A DNA stretch of 64,000 nucleotides. Source: Liopterus haemorrhoidalis. Its lineage: Eukaryota > Arthropoda > Insecta > Coleoptera > Dytiscidae. The position numbers and the translations under genes are program-made. The stretch's first letter is position 1. The number at the start of each line of letters is the position of its first letter. The stretch spans positions 41,326,606 to 41,390,605 of the forward strand of contig OZ020617.1 of the NCBI GenBank assembly GCA_963971575.1. Reading direction: 5' to 3'. The notes under the pieces were generated by a model that was given only the letters and a program-made list of their open reading frames with translations, had not been told where the DNA came from and did no database searches. Of this stretch, positions 43,893 through 54,683 are shown piece after piece.

Positions 43893-45637
43893 CAGTCATA
43901 TCAACAGACCTACCCAAAAAATCCTCACATCAAAAAAGGACAAGAAAACATACACGATGCCATTACGCACTACAAAAATACAGTCACTTTTGTGTGGATC
44001 CCATCCCACATAGGCATAAAGGGGAATGAAAAAGCAGACGAAAATGCAAGACAAGCAACTCAAGATGAAGAACTGAAAATAGCAATACAACCCGAAGATC
44101 AAAAAAACATCATTAAAGCAAGAATCAAAGAAGAGTGGAGCAATGAATGGACCAATACAAATATTACTAACAAATTAAGAAATATAAAAGAAACTACCCA
44201 AAATTGGACATCTACACACAGAAGGAGAGACCAGGTCACACTAACAAGACTCAGAATAGGGCACACCCTGTTAACACATGAACACATCTTCAAAAAAACA
44301 CAACAACCGACATGCGACACTTGCGACTAGAGATGGGAATTTCGGCTCAGTTTGCGGAACCGGATCAGTGGAGGTCGTTCAGTTTGTTGAGCCGGTTCAT
44401 TGATCCGGCTCAGTGATCCGGTTAAGTAAACATGTCTCCGAAACACAGGACGGTCGTTAGTTCGTAGGTAGAAAGTCGCTTAGAGCCGGTTCTTGCAATA
44501 TATAAACTGTAAATATGATCCCGAGACACAGGTCGGTCGGTTGTTCGGTCGTAGGTAGAACGTCGTTTACACCCGGCTCTTGCTTAGAGCCGATTCTTGC
44601 AATATATGAACTGTAAACATGATCCCGAGACGCAGGTCGGTCGGTCATTCGGTCGTAGGTAGAATGTCGCTTAGAACCGACTCTTGCTCAGAGCCGGTTC
44701 TTGTAAACATGATCCCGAGACGCAGGTCGGTCGGTCGTTCGGTAGAACGTCGCTTAGAGCTTAGAGGTAGAACGTCGCTTAGAGCCGACTCTTGCTTAGC
44801 GCCGGTTCTTTTAAACATGATCCCGAGACACAGGTCAGTCAGTTGCCGGTCGTCCGGTCGTAGGTACAACGTCGCTTAGCCCCGACTCTTATCTAACATT
44901 TTTGAAACAAGCAATTCACTTTATGTAGCTACTGTATTTTAAACCAGATGTGTTAAGTTTATGGCGATGTTTATTGCCCTTATAAATCGGACATCTGGGA
45001 TTTGGGCAATATTTTTAATATTTTTATATAGTATGGTTGTAAGAAAATACCGACTAACCCTATTAGTTTCAAATAAAGTGCCCTACAAATTGATGACAAA
45101 ATACACTTTATGATAATACATTACAAGCCAAGTTCTCGCGAAGTTCAACATGACATCGATCCAGATCCGGATCACTCCGGTCACTGTTCACAATCGCCCG
45201 ACCAATCGTATCCTTGAAACTTGAAACTATACAGTGAGCCGTGAGCCGGCTCATTTCAATTTGGTGAACCGTGTCACTTCGGTCAGTGTACTGAGCCGGC
45301 TCAGTGAGCCGGTTCGTTCATGAACGACCCATCTCTACTTGCGACACACCACTCACCCTCGAACACATCATACTACACTGCACAAAATACCAACAAGAAA
45401 AACTAAGAAACAACATCCCAAACACGATGAAACAAGCCCTCGCGAACGACACAAATACAATGACAAATATACTTAACTTTATCACACAAGTAAATCTTTA
45501 TAATAAAATCTAAACATCTGTGTATAACCTATCTATGCAAAATAAAACATATATTGTAAAAATCGATGTAAACACAGACGCTAATAGCCACAGTAGCTGA
45601 AGCGTCTTAAAACTTTTAAATAAAAAAAAAAAAAAAA
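43893..45637 (+). pseudogene. 5'-truncated LINE 3' end with RNase H domain, split by a hAT element
   Basis: Plus-strand frame: QSYQQTYPKNPHIKK, VTFVWIPSHIGIKGNEKADE (C-terminal RNase H motif), HRRRDQVTLTRLRIGHTLLT, then CDTC. Here a hAT element (44328-45337) interrupts. Beyond it the frame resumes with DTPLTLEHIILHC, completing a C-x2-C-x7-H-x4-C motif that usually follows RNase H in I/jockey-type LINEs. The stop is at 45511-45513; a ~110-bp 3' UTR with AGACGCT/AGCGTCT facing each other and a poly-A tail end it at about 45637. The frame is otherwise intact in this part. Confidence 0.82.
44328..45337. mobile_element. hAT element, TAGAGATGGG family, copy 1, with internal minisatellite
   Basis: The ends TAGAGATGGGAATTTCGGCT and the inverted right TAGAGATGGGTCGTTCATGA are flanked by perfect 8-bp duplications CTTGCGAC (44320-44327, 45338-45345). 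Subterminal GAGCCGGYTCA motifs abound. Between 44500 and 44880, ATGATCCCGAGACRCAGGTC starts four units about 90-110 bp apart, containing GTCGGTCGGT and GTAGGTAGAACGTCG. Open frames of 60-90 codons in the array are artefacts. The family has two further copies in this window. Confidence 0.93.
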
Positions 45638-46830
45638 GTATAATACTTAAATTTATCCCTGTTTTCCCATCTTTCTGTATTTTTCAAGTACAAAATAATT
45701 TGTCAATGTTAATTCTGCAATTTCACCATCCTTGGAGATGACTGATGTACATGTTGTTAGAGTGACGTTTAACTAACATAGGTAAATTAATTTATAATTA
45801 TATAAGATTGTTACTTTATTGTATGTTATTGTTATAGCACCGGAAGAAGCCAAAAATGTTGTTGGTGAAACGTTGTGTTGTTTAAATTACCAAAGATGAT
45901 TTTAACATTTACAACATTTTCCAGGGCTAAAGGATTAAAGTTTAATTAAAATTACCTATTAGAAGAGTACGGCTGGTTTAGGTGTTTTTTAGTCATAATT
46001 CATTTCAATCCTACTTAACAAAAAAAAAAAACATTGTTCTATCTAATTTAATAGGATTAAAACGTATCAAGACTTGGCCGCTCTCTACCTAGATATTAGA
46101 CGGATCAAAGTCGACTGATTCCTACTGTATAATTGGTTCTAATTCCACCCCTGTTTTAATTAAGAGTAGTGCACAGAACCTTGTGCCAGATCCAGGACAG
46201 AAATAACAAAATGCACTAGTATTCTTGTAGCTCCGGTATGATTTATATCTAAGATACAAGATACATAACCTAACCTTACCTGTACAATTACACGTCATTA
46301 TATTCTAATGTTCGCGGTTAATGTAGGCCATTCCATCTATGTACGGCAGTTATTCATGCATTTTATTGGTATGCAAGAAAAATGGTGTATAACGAATTGA
46401 AGTTATGTTTTATTATGAATATACATGATCGTAAATTTTACAATATTTATTTTATAAGTGATTTATTGGAGCTGTTTTTCACGAATTTTTATAGTAACTT
46501 AATTATGTTACATGATATTGAGTGATTTTAATAATATATTACGTAAGTGTTTAATAAGACCCAAGAGATTTCATACACAAATTGATTAGATCAATATTTG
46601 TGTGAATATGCTGACATTTATACAGATTATTATTATTATCAGTCTTATAACGCTCTACGATGAATTACGAATTCTTATCTTCATTGTTGTTTATCCTGAT
46701 ATTGCTCTTCTCTCCGTTTTCGTTCATTTGTTTATGGATTTCTTTTACCTAGCGTTTGCCAGGTCCTTTTTCACATCCCTCTTGCTATCCTTGTTAACCG
46801 ATTATCTCCCATTTCTTACACATAATCGTA
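45638..46830. other. Intronic stretch; possible degenerate hammerhead-like motif
   Basis: At 45836-45880, CGGAAGAAGCC, a loop, GGTGAAACGTTG looks like the layout of a Penelope-type hammerhead, but the core is degenerate (CGGAAGA instead of CTGAAGA). Otherwise nothing. The 102-codon frame at 46602-46910 is hydrophobic and AT-driven with no recognised family. Confidence 0.35.
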
Positions 46831-46834
46831 CCAA

Positions 46835-46875
46835 AGCTGGGTTCGGGAAGAAAGCTCGGAGTGTTCCGAGTTTAC
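46835..46875 (+). repeat. Shared GGGTTCGGGAAG repeat, copy 2
   Basis: GCTGGGTTCGGGAAGAAAGC then TCGGAGTGTTCCGAGTTTAC matches the minus strand of 17455-17560. CGATGG/CCATCG neighbours are also shared, in a different order. Confidence 0.5.
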
Positions 46876-46947
46876 CCTGTTTAACTCGGTTTTCTCAAAC
46901 CATCGATTAGCTTCAACTGCACTATTTTTGAAATCGATCGGAACGGA

Positions 46948-47437
46948 TAATACATCGAAAAAACAATTTTTCGCGTTCCATTTTAATTCGGTTATAGAAA
47001 AGCACTTGTGTAAACAAAGGATGGCTTCTGATTAGAGATGGGAATTTCGGCTCAGTTTGCGGAACCTGATCAGTGGAGGTCGTTCAGTTTGCTGAGCCGG
47101 AACAATGATCCGGTTCATTGATCCAGCCCATTGATCCGGCTCAGTGATCCAGCTCAATGATCCGGCTAAATACGCGTCCCCGAGAAACGGGTCGGTCAGT
47201 TGTCAGTTCTCCCAGCGTTCAACACGGTTGTTGGTTTAGGTAGGTTTAGGTAGGACGTCGCTCAGCCGGCTTTGCATTATATGAAAAGACACCGGAAAGC
47301 GAAATTGTTTTTTTTTAAATGTTTGGTCGAATTTAATAAATGCGATAAAAACGTCTTGGTATTTGTCTCTTTATTACCTGTATTCTTGTTAATATTTTTA
47401 GTATGAATTAAGACGTAAGTTATGACTTATTAACAAA

Positions 47438-47471
<34 letters not shown>

Positions 47472-48080
47472 CTTCCTCATTATCTTGTTATAAAGAAATA
47501 ATGAAGTTAATTAAATAAAAATCTATAGAAGTGAATTATCTAACATTTTGGCCAGGTTAATAGTAAACAAACAATTCACTTTATTAAGTTTATGGCGATG
47601 TTTATTGCCCTTATATTTTTAATATTATTCTATAGTATGGTTGTAAGAAAGTACAGACTAAGCCTATTAGTTTCAAATAGACTGCCCTACAAATTGATGA
47701 CAAAATACACTTTATGATAATACATTACAAGCCGAGTTCTCGCGAAGTTCAACATGACATCGATCCAGATCCGGATTACTTCGGTCACTGCTTACAATCG
47801 GCCGATGAATCGTATCCTTGAAACTTGAAACTATGCAGTGAGACGTGAGTCAGCTCATTTCAATTTGGTAAACCGTGTCACTTCGGTCAGTGTACTGAGC
47901 CGGCCCAGTAAACCGGTTCGTTCATGAACGACCCAACTCTACTTCTGATTACTGAATTTTATTAGGAAATATAGAAGTACATCGGAAAAACAATTTATCG
48001 CGTTCCATTTTAATACGGTTGTAGAAATGCACTTGTGTAAACAAAAGATGGCTTCTGATTACTGTATTTAAGTAGGAAAT
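46948..48080. repeat. Tandem duplication (~110-bp unit) interrupted by a hAT element
   Basis: Unit 1 (46948-47032, resuming at 47950) and unit 2 (from about 47971) share ACATCGRAAAAACAATTTWT, CGCGTTCCATTTTAAT, GCACTTGTGTAAACAAARGA, TGGCTTCTGATTACTG and TAGGAAAT. The hAT element at 47033-47941 sits inside unit 1. Confidence 0.75.
47033..47941. mobile_element. hAT element, TAGAGATGGG family, copy 2
   Basis: Left TAGAGATGGGAATTTCGGCT as in copy 1; right end GAACGACCCAACTCTA with one change. Perfect target duplication CTTCTGAT (47025-47032, 47942-47949). Has only a single degenerate equivalent of the minisatellite unit expanded in copy 1, and a (CT)n run at 47443-47468. Confidence 0.92.
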
Positions 48081-48900
48081 GTTCACACTTCAAAATGACA
48101 TGAGACATATGTCATTGCCCACAGCATACGTACCTAGAGCCATCTACATGTGAACAACGGTTTTCAATTCAACCTCTTATTAAAACAGGCTTTAAGTGTC
48201 GTCGGATATCGTGGCACTAAAATGTCATTAGACTTGTTTCGACCAGCAGTAAACAAATTTGTGTTGGTTATGGCCCACATTCAAAAAATATATTCATAGA
48301 AAAAGACCTTCACGATTTTTGTTTTTTTTTTTATTATTAGTAATAAGTGTAAGTATGTTGCGAATCTGACATATAAAGTGTCTATGACTTCAGCGACTTC
48401 AAATTTACGTACGGTAAAAATGACAAATGATTACCATTTATAATAATAGTTTAAAATAACTCAATGACTAATAATAATTAATCAAATCTGACACTTAATT
48501 TTAATATAAACAAAATAAACCATCACAATAAACATTATTTAACATATAAATCAGTGTCTCTAAAACTTTCTCTTCTAACAGATGACACCAATTTATTTTA
48601 ATAACTAAATCTAAGCGTGAATCAGATTGTATTTTCATCTCTACCTACGCGGCATTTTAAATTCAGTGATAAAATTCCAAACTATTAATGTAATAGAATA
48701 GCGTCGACCTTTTCACAACTGTAAGTAGTATAAATAGTTTCATAACTGGTCAGCAGGCCTCCAGTATTTGTGAGCTACTGGTTGAAAACTACGAGCTTAT
48801 ATAGCTGGAGTTAAGTAGAGAAAAATTCCTTTGTCAGTAGATACAATCATGAGGAGGTGGTCAGATTGCAAGTAATAATTATAAATAATAATTGGTCAGT
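48081..48900. other. Intronic stretch without recognisable gene
   Basis: No exon or repeat supported. Confidence 0.45.
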
Positions 48901-48907
48901 CAATTGG

Positions 48908-49205
48908 CAAGCCTGTGGCCGCAAGGATTAAATCGTTTTTACATGCTGTTTGTCCGCTAAGCATGGGTATGGACGTGAATTCAACTCCTGCCTATGTCAA
49001 ATAATTTGTGTAAAAAATATTTATCCAAATTACAGGTTCTGCTTCGCCGTTCGTAACCGTAAACTGTAGATACCTTGGACTGTAGGTGAATGGACGTAAT
49101 ACTGACCATATTACTCCTGAATGTACACAGATTTGAAAATATGGTCATGAAACCTGGAAATAGGAGGCCTGGGCTCACCTTGGGCTGTCACGCCGATGGT
49201 GATGG
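48908..49205 (+). mobile_element. tRNA-related SINE, uninterrupted copy
   Basis: About 300 bp, roughly 80% like the split copy at 36690-38117. TGGCCGCAAGG is A-box-like and AATTCAACTCC resembles a B box about 60 bp on. It ends in GGCTGTCACGCCGATGGTGA, a TGA-rich tail. Open frames across it are accidental. Confidence 0.65.
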
Positions 49206-49419
49206 TCAGTTACTAGCGGATGGTTTTTTGAATAACTGTTGTCCACTATTGCCTGTCTCTTGCCTGGTTTTTCCCGTTCTTGAGCTCTATTTACCAAGTC
49301 TTTTAGAGACCGCGCGGATCCATTTCTTATTAGAACGTCCTTTTCTCTTATTGCCTTATTCTTGTTTGCCTTTAGGACTATTTTTGGCGCTCTGTTATCG
49401 AATGGACTGATCACATGTA

Positions 49420-50132
49420 CGAGGTCTGTTCAAAAAGTATCGCGAATTTTGTGTTTTTGCAAAAATTATTTATTTATTCATGAATATCTATTTTGTCCCC
49501 TTCAAAAAAATCCCCACCAGATATTATACACTTGTGCCAACGTTTTTTCCAATTCTCGAAGCGCTTGAAAAAATAATTTTTTGTGATCTTGTTCAGCTCC
49601 TCCTTCGATGTCGACTTTATCTCCTCAGTCGTAGCGTAGCGTCGTCCTTTCAATGGGCCTCTTCAGTTTCGGGAACAAGAAAAAGTCACAGGGGGCCAGA
49701 TCTGGGGAATACGGTGGCTGCGGCATTATTAGTGTGTTGTTTTTGGCAAAAAATTCGCGCACAAGCAACAATGTGTGGGCAGGAGCGTTATCAAATCATT
49801 GGTAAAAATCGAATGGCACGAGCCAATCGATATGTTTAGGTCCTCAGCAACTTCTCTAACGGTGATTCGACGATTGGCCAATACTATTTTCTTCACTTCA
49901 TCAATGTTTTCGTCTATTGTTGACGTGCTCGGGCGTCGAAAATCGAAGACGAGCCAAAACACCTGCAAGCAAAGCAACTGTCAAAAATTAACTGAACATT
50001 CAAAATGGCTGAACTTGTCGGCATAAGTGAGAGACTTAAGTACCACCAACATAACGCCACAAAAAAATCGAAAATCGAATATACGTAACCCGCGGAAATT
50101 CAAAATTCGCGATACTTTTTGAAGAGACCTCG
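49420..50132 (-). mobile_element. mariner element, CGAGGTCTGTTCAAAAAGTA TIRs (713 bp)
   Basis: Left CGAGGTCTGTTCAAAAAGTA and inverted right CGAGGTCTCTTCAAAAAGTA extend to ~31 bp (through TCGCGAATTTTG). TA lies on both sides. About half the length of an intact mariner. Confidence 0.93.
49490..49985 (-). pseudogene. Internally deleted mariner transposase
   Basis: The minus strand shows RRPSTSTIDENIDEVKKIVL, then ANRRITVREVAEDLNISIGS (second HTH of mariner). It then jumps to a C-terminal part ANFLPKTTH / PQPPYSPDLAPCDFFLFPKL and RPIER, and after stops LFFQALRELEKTLAQVYN. PPYSPDLAPCDFFLF contains the last catalytic Asp region. The GDETW and HDNARPH regions are deleted, and there are frameshifts and stops. 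Confidence 0.82.
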
Positions 50133-50149
50133 TATGTCCTAACCATCTT

Positions 50150-50710
50150 TGTCTTTCAACTGCACACCCTAAACTGAAACCTTCATATGATGATGTCAAT
50201 ATTGGTGAATAGTGACTTGAAAACCCTGGATGGGTCTTCACCTTTCACGAAATTCCTTCCATCATACTTCGTTCTGAACAACCAATTTCCAGTCTTAGGA
50301 CTTGGAGTTTTTTTTTGATCTGATCCACATTTCGCGCTCTAGATCTACCAGCTGATCTTTTTCCTAAAAGTTTGTTTTTTTATAATTTTCCTGGCCGTAT
50401 CCACATCTGCCGTTCTTTCTACATTAGCTATCCATCCTAACCAACATATTCTTATGAACTTGCCAATGTCAATCACATTATACAGTTGGTACAATGAAAA
50501 TCCTCATACAGTTCCCTTTTTTCTACATTTGTTCTACGCAGTATTACACCGTCCACTTGTTTTGCCATTAAATTTTATTAGGACTTTTCTCTCACATTAT
50601 TAAGCCAGTTTTTGTTCTAATTGTGCATTGCCCATAACTTACTTATGTAAACCACTATTGGCCTAATTATTGTCATGTCAACCCGTATGTTTGCCAGTCT
50701 TGAGGCTTTG
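50150..50710 (-). pseudogene. LINE reverse-transcriptase C-terminal relic
   Basis: Minus strand: TIIRPIVVYISKLWAMH, then (frame change) LYQLYNVIDIGKFIRICWLG, WIANVERTADVDTARKIIKK and, after stops, KVKTHPGFSS. The pattern (T)LIRPVVxYGSExW ... RLxWxGHxxRMxxxRxxKxI ... QAKTHPGL is the tail of insect LINE polyproteins. It directly abuts the mariner at 49420-50132. Confidence 0.7.
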
Positions 50711-52600
50711 TTAGATTTTAAATGTTTTCACAAGGAACCAATACATATACTACTTTTATTCAACCCTGTTGTAAGTTTCTCTTCTTCCTTATTATTGTTT
50801 ATTACTACTACACTCTAGCTACACTATAAGCTCACTATTTTGAAATTATACAATGTTCCACTTTCTAACTTTTTCTTGAAAATTTCCTCTGGTTTATCAG
50901 AGTGCAATTAAACGACAAAAACGTGATTATCTATGTAGGTGCCATGATAAATTACGTACATCTGATTCAACAAAAAGGTAGAAATAGCATCCAAACTGTT
51001 TAGTTTACTTCGCATTCGGCCTTCTTTCAAAAGAAGGACCCTCCAGAAATATCAAGAGCAAACTCTATCAAACACTAGTATGCTCCATACTTGGTTTGAT
51101 AGACAGTCGGGCTATCTTAAGCTGTCTGGTGGTACACTATACTGCGCAGAGTGCGACAGTATCATGAGTGATTGAGTGAGGCATAAGTTTTGCCACCCGA
51201 GTACAGTCGGGAAAAAATGCATTTATATGTTTTATACGCACATGCGCTTTCCAATCTGTTTTGACAATTCATTTTGTGTGACAGTATACCACAACTCTTA
51301 CACGAATACTAACGACGCCCCCTTCTGTTTCTTCGCTATTGCGCAATCAGCCAGCTTAAGTTAGCCAGGAAGTATCTTACAGTATTTGATGCGGTACTTT
51401 GCCGAATCTTTGATCTTATCCAAATGGAACACGGAAATTTCTTATGAATGAAAATATACACTATATTCGAAGCCGACTATATAATTGATTATTATAATAT
51501 ACAGCGTACGCGTTGAGCATAAATATTGATACGTGAGGAACTATAAAGGAGAAACTTTCCTTGGTTCGTAGTAAAACCTCGTAAACAATGGAGAGATTAC
51601 TAAACAAAATATCTTCAAATTTGTTATTACCTATATCAAGAAAATTACGTTTAAGAACCCCTGGTTAAAAGTATAAATCTTAGGGTAATTTAGATTTATA
51701 TTTAAATACTATATTTAGTGGGTGTTGTTTGTCCTTTATGTGTGGCCTAGCAAATTATTTTTGAATGTTCAACATGTGCTTTCCTCTCCGGGCGTATCGT
51801 CTGAGATTATGTTTCAAAGGCTATAAGTAAAGAGTGTTATATTATAAACGTCTCATGATTGTAAGAAGATACGTGCTTTTATAACAGAATAAAATGTATA
51901 AGAAAATGTACAAAAAGTAGTTTTGTCGAACATGCATATGTTTTGTCAGTCTATTTTCAATAGGTTTTGTGCTAGTATAATTATTGTAATTGTGTACGTC
52001 ATACGCGCCTTGACCATACTGCATTTATCATCAGAATTATTTACTTGTTACACCTCTGTCTAAAAAGTTTTAATAGGTTTAGCGCAAAATTTAAGATAAT
52101 ACTATCGTTACACAACGAACTGATGGAACAGTTCACAATGTTTAAGCCAAATACTATGTCCAATATAGGATCCAGTACAACATGATCACTATCCGAAGGG
52201 TGACTGTACTCGGATGTGGACCCCCTTCCACGTGAAGGCGTAGGTGCTTCAAAATAATGCTACAAACTAAAATACAGCTTCAAGTAGTCGGTTGTTTAGC
52301 CCAGACTGGTAACGGAAATCCCTTGGCCGAAGTACATGGCGTAAACTAGTGAATGAAATTAAGCACAACGAATAAGCATGTATAGAGCGAGCTGCATAAG
52401 TGCGCAATAAACCCAAACCCAGGAGCACTTTTTGCGTACAACTATCTCTGGCATAAGTAGCTAAAAGTTCGTATTAAGAATTGCCACGGCGAAATATTGT
52501 CGATTCGATGTAGCCGGTATGTCGTAGAGTGACAATTTTATTTCCGAAATGGCCTAGTGTCGCCTGTGACGTAATTGTATCGAAATTACGTAAGTATTCG
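50711..52600. other. Intronic stretch without recognisable gene
   Basis: No supported feature. Frames of 60-62 codons at 51176-51364 and 51842-52024 show no family resemblance. Confidence 0.45.
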
Positions 52601-52711
52601 TGTTTGAACCTGTTTTAACTAATACTTGCGTAAATTTCAAGTTGATAGAGCCAGTTGTTATTTAGTTATTGGGAATGTAACAGATATCTGCGTGTGAATT
52701 GGCGTAAAAAT

Positions 52712-53520
52712 GAGCGATTTAAATTGAGAGCTGCGTTCCGCAACCTTTGGTGTCTATCGATCCAAAAATAATAATAAATATAAGGCGACCCATGTGCGTT
52801 GGAAAAAAAAATGATGCAAGTGCAGGACAATGATTTTATTTTATAAACATATAATAATTTTATACCAGTACATACTAATGGCTCTTCTGCTCTTCTCGTT
52901 CACCAAATTGTTGATTCTTGCTTCAATTGATTTATTTATTGCAATTCTCAACGTTGTGTCAATGCTTTAAAGTCGATTTCTATATTTATTTTTAATTGCA
53001 GTCAGAGCTGAATTTTCATATACATACGTGGTCGCAAGTCACGACCCATTTTTAAATTTCCACGACCCAAAATTGGGTCGCGCCTCAATGGTTGCGGAAC
53101 GCTGATTTAGAGCACCGTATTAACATTAAATTTTGTGTGAAAATCAGAAAAGGCGCTACTGAAACGTAGAACTGTTCAAAGTGGTATATGGTGAAGATGT
53201 TATGAAAAAGTCAAGTGTGTCACAGTGCACTATGAGAGACTTTCTGGCAAAAAAATCGATTATCCAGTTGCAACAGATCATTCTGTCTATTCACATGACA
53301 GCTTCCTGTGAATTATCTTTGTTTCCAGAATTAAAAGTTCTACTGAAGGATGAAGATTATAATATAACTAACATCCAACAGAATGTGAGACAAGCACTCA
53401 AGAATATTCCGGAAAATAATTTCCAGGTTTGTTTCCTGAAATGAGAACATCGTCATAGTCAGTGTACAGATACACAAAGGGAGTAGTTTGAAGAGGAGAG
53501 TAGCTACTAGTGTACAGTTT
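52712..53520 (+). pseudogene. mariner transposase relic, 5' end split by a hAT MITE, centre deleted
   Basis: The leader CGTGTGAATTGGCGTAAAAA and ATG (52710-52712) give MSDL; a hAT MITE follows (52731-53104), then LEHRINIKFCVKIRKGATET, YGEDVMKKSSV (N-terminal HTH of mariner). The frame then jumps to ELSLFPELKVLLKDEDYN, ITNIQQNVRQALKNIPENNF, QVCFLK and, past stops, EHRHSQC and FEEES: the mariner C-terminus (LFPKLKxxLKGxxF, then NVTxxLKxIPxxxFQxCF, then WxxRWxxCIxxxGxYFEGD). The catalytic centre is missing. Confidence 0.78.
52731..53104. mobile_element. hAT MITE, CTGCGTTCCGCAACC ends, inside mariner relic
   Basis: The inverted right end CAGCGTTCCGCAACC matches the left CTGCGTTCCGCAACC. Flanking ATTGAGAG and ATTTAGAG differ at one base, and their duplication accounts for the extra bases in the mariner reading frame. 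CGACCCA-type motifs recur near the right end. Confidence 0.82.
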
Positions 53521-53589
53521 CTAGTATAGGAATCCACACGTATATTTTGTAAATGTATATGCCGAGATTAAATTGTTACACCTCGTGTA

Positions 53590-54670
53590 TATAGGAACAT
53601 AGCTTGTGGAGAATTAGAAGACATTTTCAAGGATCATGATGTTGGCTTTAGTATAAGTGCTAGACTACTATGATTGGGATAAATGATCAGAATGCCTAGA
53701 AATTCTGAAGGCCCAGATAAAGGATCTGTGCCAGGCGAACTAGAGAACTTCTATTATACATAGTCTTACAGAGAGTCTTGCAAGGAACTTGCAGAGATTA
53801 AATGTGAATTATGCTGTGGACTTGTACTGGACTGCGCAAAATGGAAACATGTTGTGCAAGCAACGATTCTAGTATTATAAATGGCAGTATTTTTATTTAA
53901 TTTATTTAATAACTGGAGTTATAAATGTTTATTTAAGTAAATTATACAGTGAAGTCTGTATTGTTATATAAATGATTTTATAATTGGTACTGGTTGCAGC
54001 TGTAACGATGTATGTTGTTGATGTGACTGATGTTTTTCAGACCTACACGTGCTTACACGTGTGTGTTACGGTGAACAACGTTCCCTGTTGTCCGCCCGCA
54101 GTAAGTTAGCATGAATGTTGTGTTGTGGCTGGTTGTTTTGTTGTTGTAAAAGCACGCTTATATTATCGCACCTTCTGTTTTTGTAATATATTATGTATCT
54201 GTATAAATCTTATTACTATAATTTAGCAAATGTTGTAAAACGAAACTGAAAAATGTGTTATTGATGATGCGACTGATTACTGACATCTACACATTCGTTC
54301 ACTTTAGATCAGCTTTTCACAAACTTTTTACTATGTTACCTCTTCTAAAGTTTTATAATAATAATAATTAATGAGGCCCTCCATAATAAAGAATATGGAC
54401 CTTTTTTATATATTAAATATCAACATTTCGAACATCATGAGGGGTTTTAGGAACCCCTAGAGGTTTGAATACGGTTACTTATTGAAGTCGCACCACCGAA
54501 AACCATTTTTATCAGTTCTTAGTATTTTTTAATGTAGTTAACATTGTTTTAACGTTTACAAAGAAAAATGTATATATAATTATTGAGTATATATGTTTTT
54601 AGCTCAAAGGGCCGTGATAATTTTAGTACTGATGGTCTAGAAAACTGTTTTTGTTCACTGGTTTTGGAGT
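53590..54670. other. Intronic stretch without recognisable gene
   Basis: The part at 53600-53870 is slightly less AT-rich than its neighbours but has stops in all frames. Nothing supported. Confidence 0.45.
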
Positions 54671-54683
54671 GAGATATTTATTA

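Noticed and set aside
44457..44879. Several 63-86-codon frames with repeated peptides on both strands
   Set aside because: Produced by the minisatellite inside the hAT element; no independent coding signal.
44500..44880. Regularly spaced repeats resembling a CRISPR array
   Set aside because: Units are contiguous and degenerate with no unique spacers, inside a hAT element of a eukaryotic genome.
46602..46910. 102-codon hydrophobic frame suggesting a membrane protein
   Set aside because: AT-rich composition gives hydrophobic codons by chance; no splice sites, family motif or conserved pattern. Its end overlaps a dispersed repeat.
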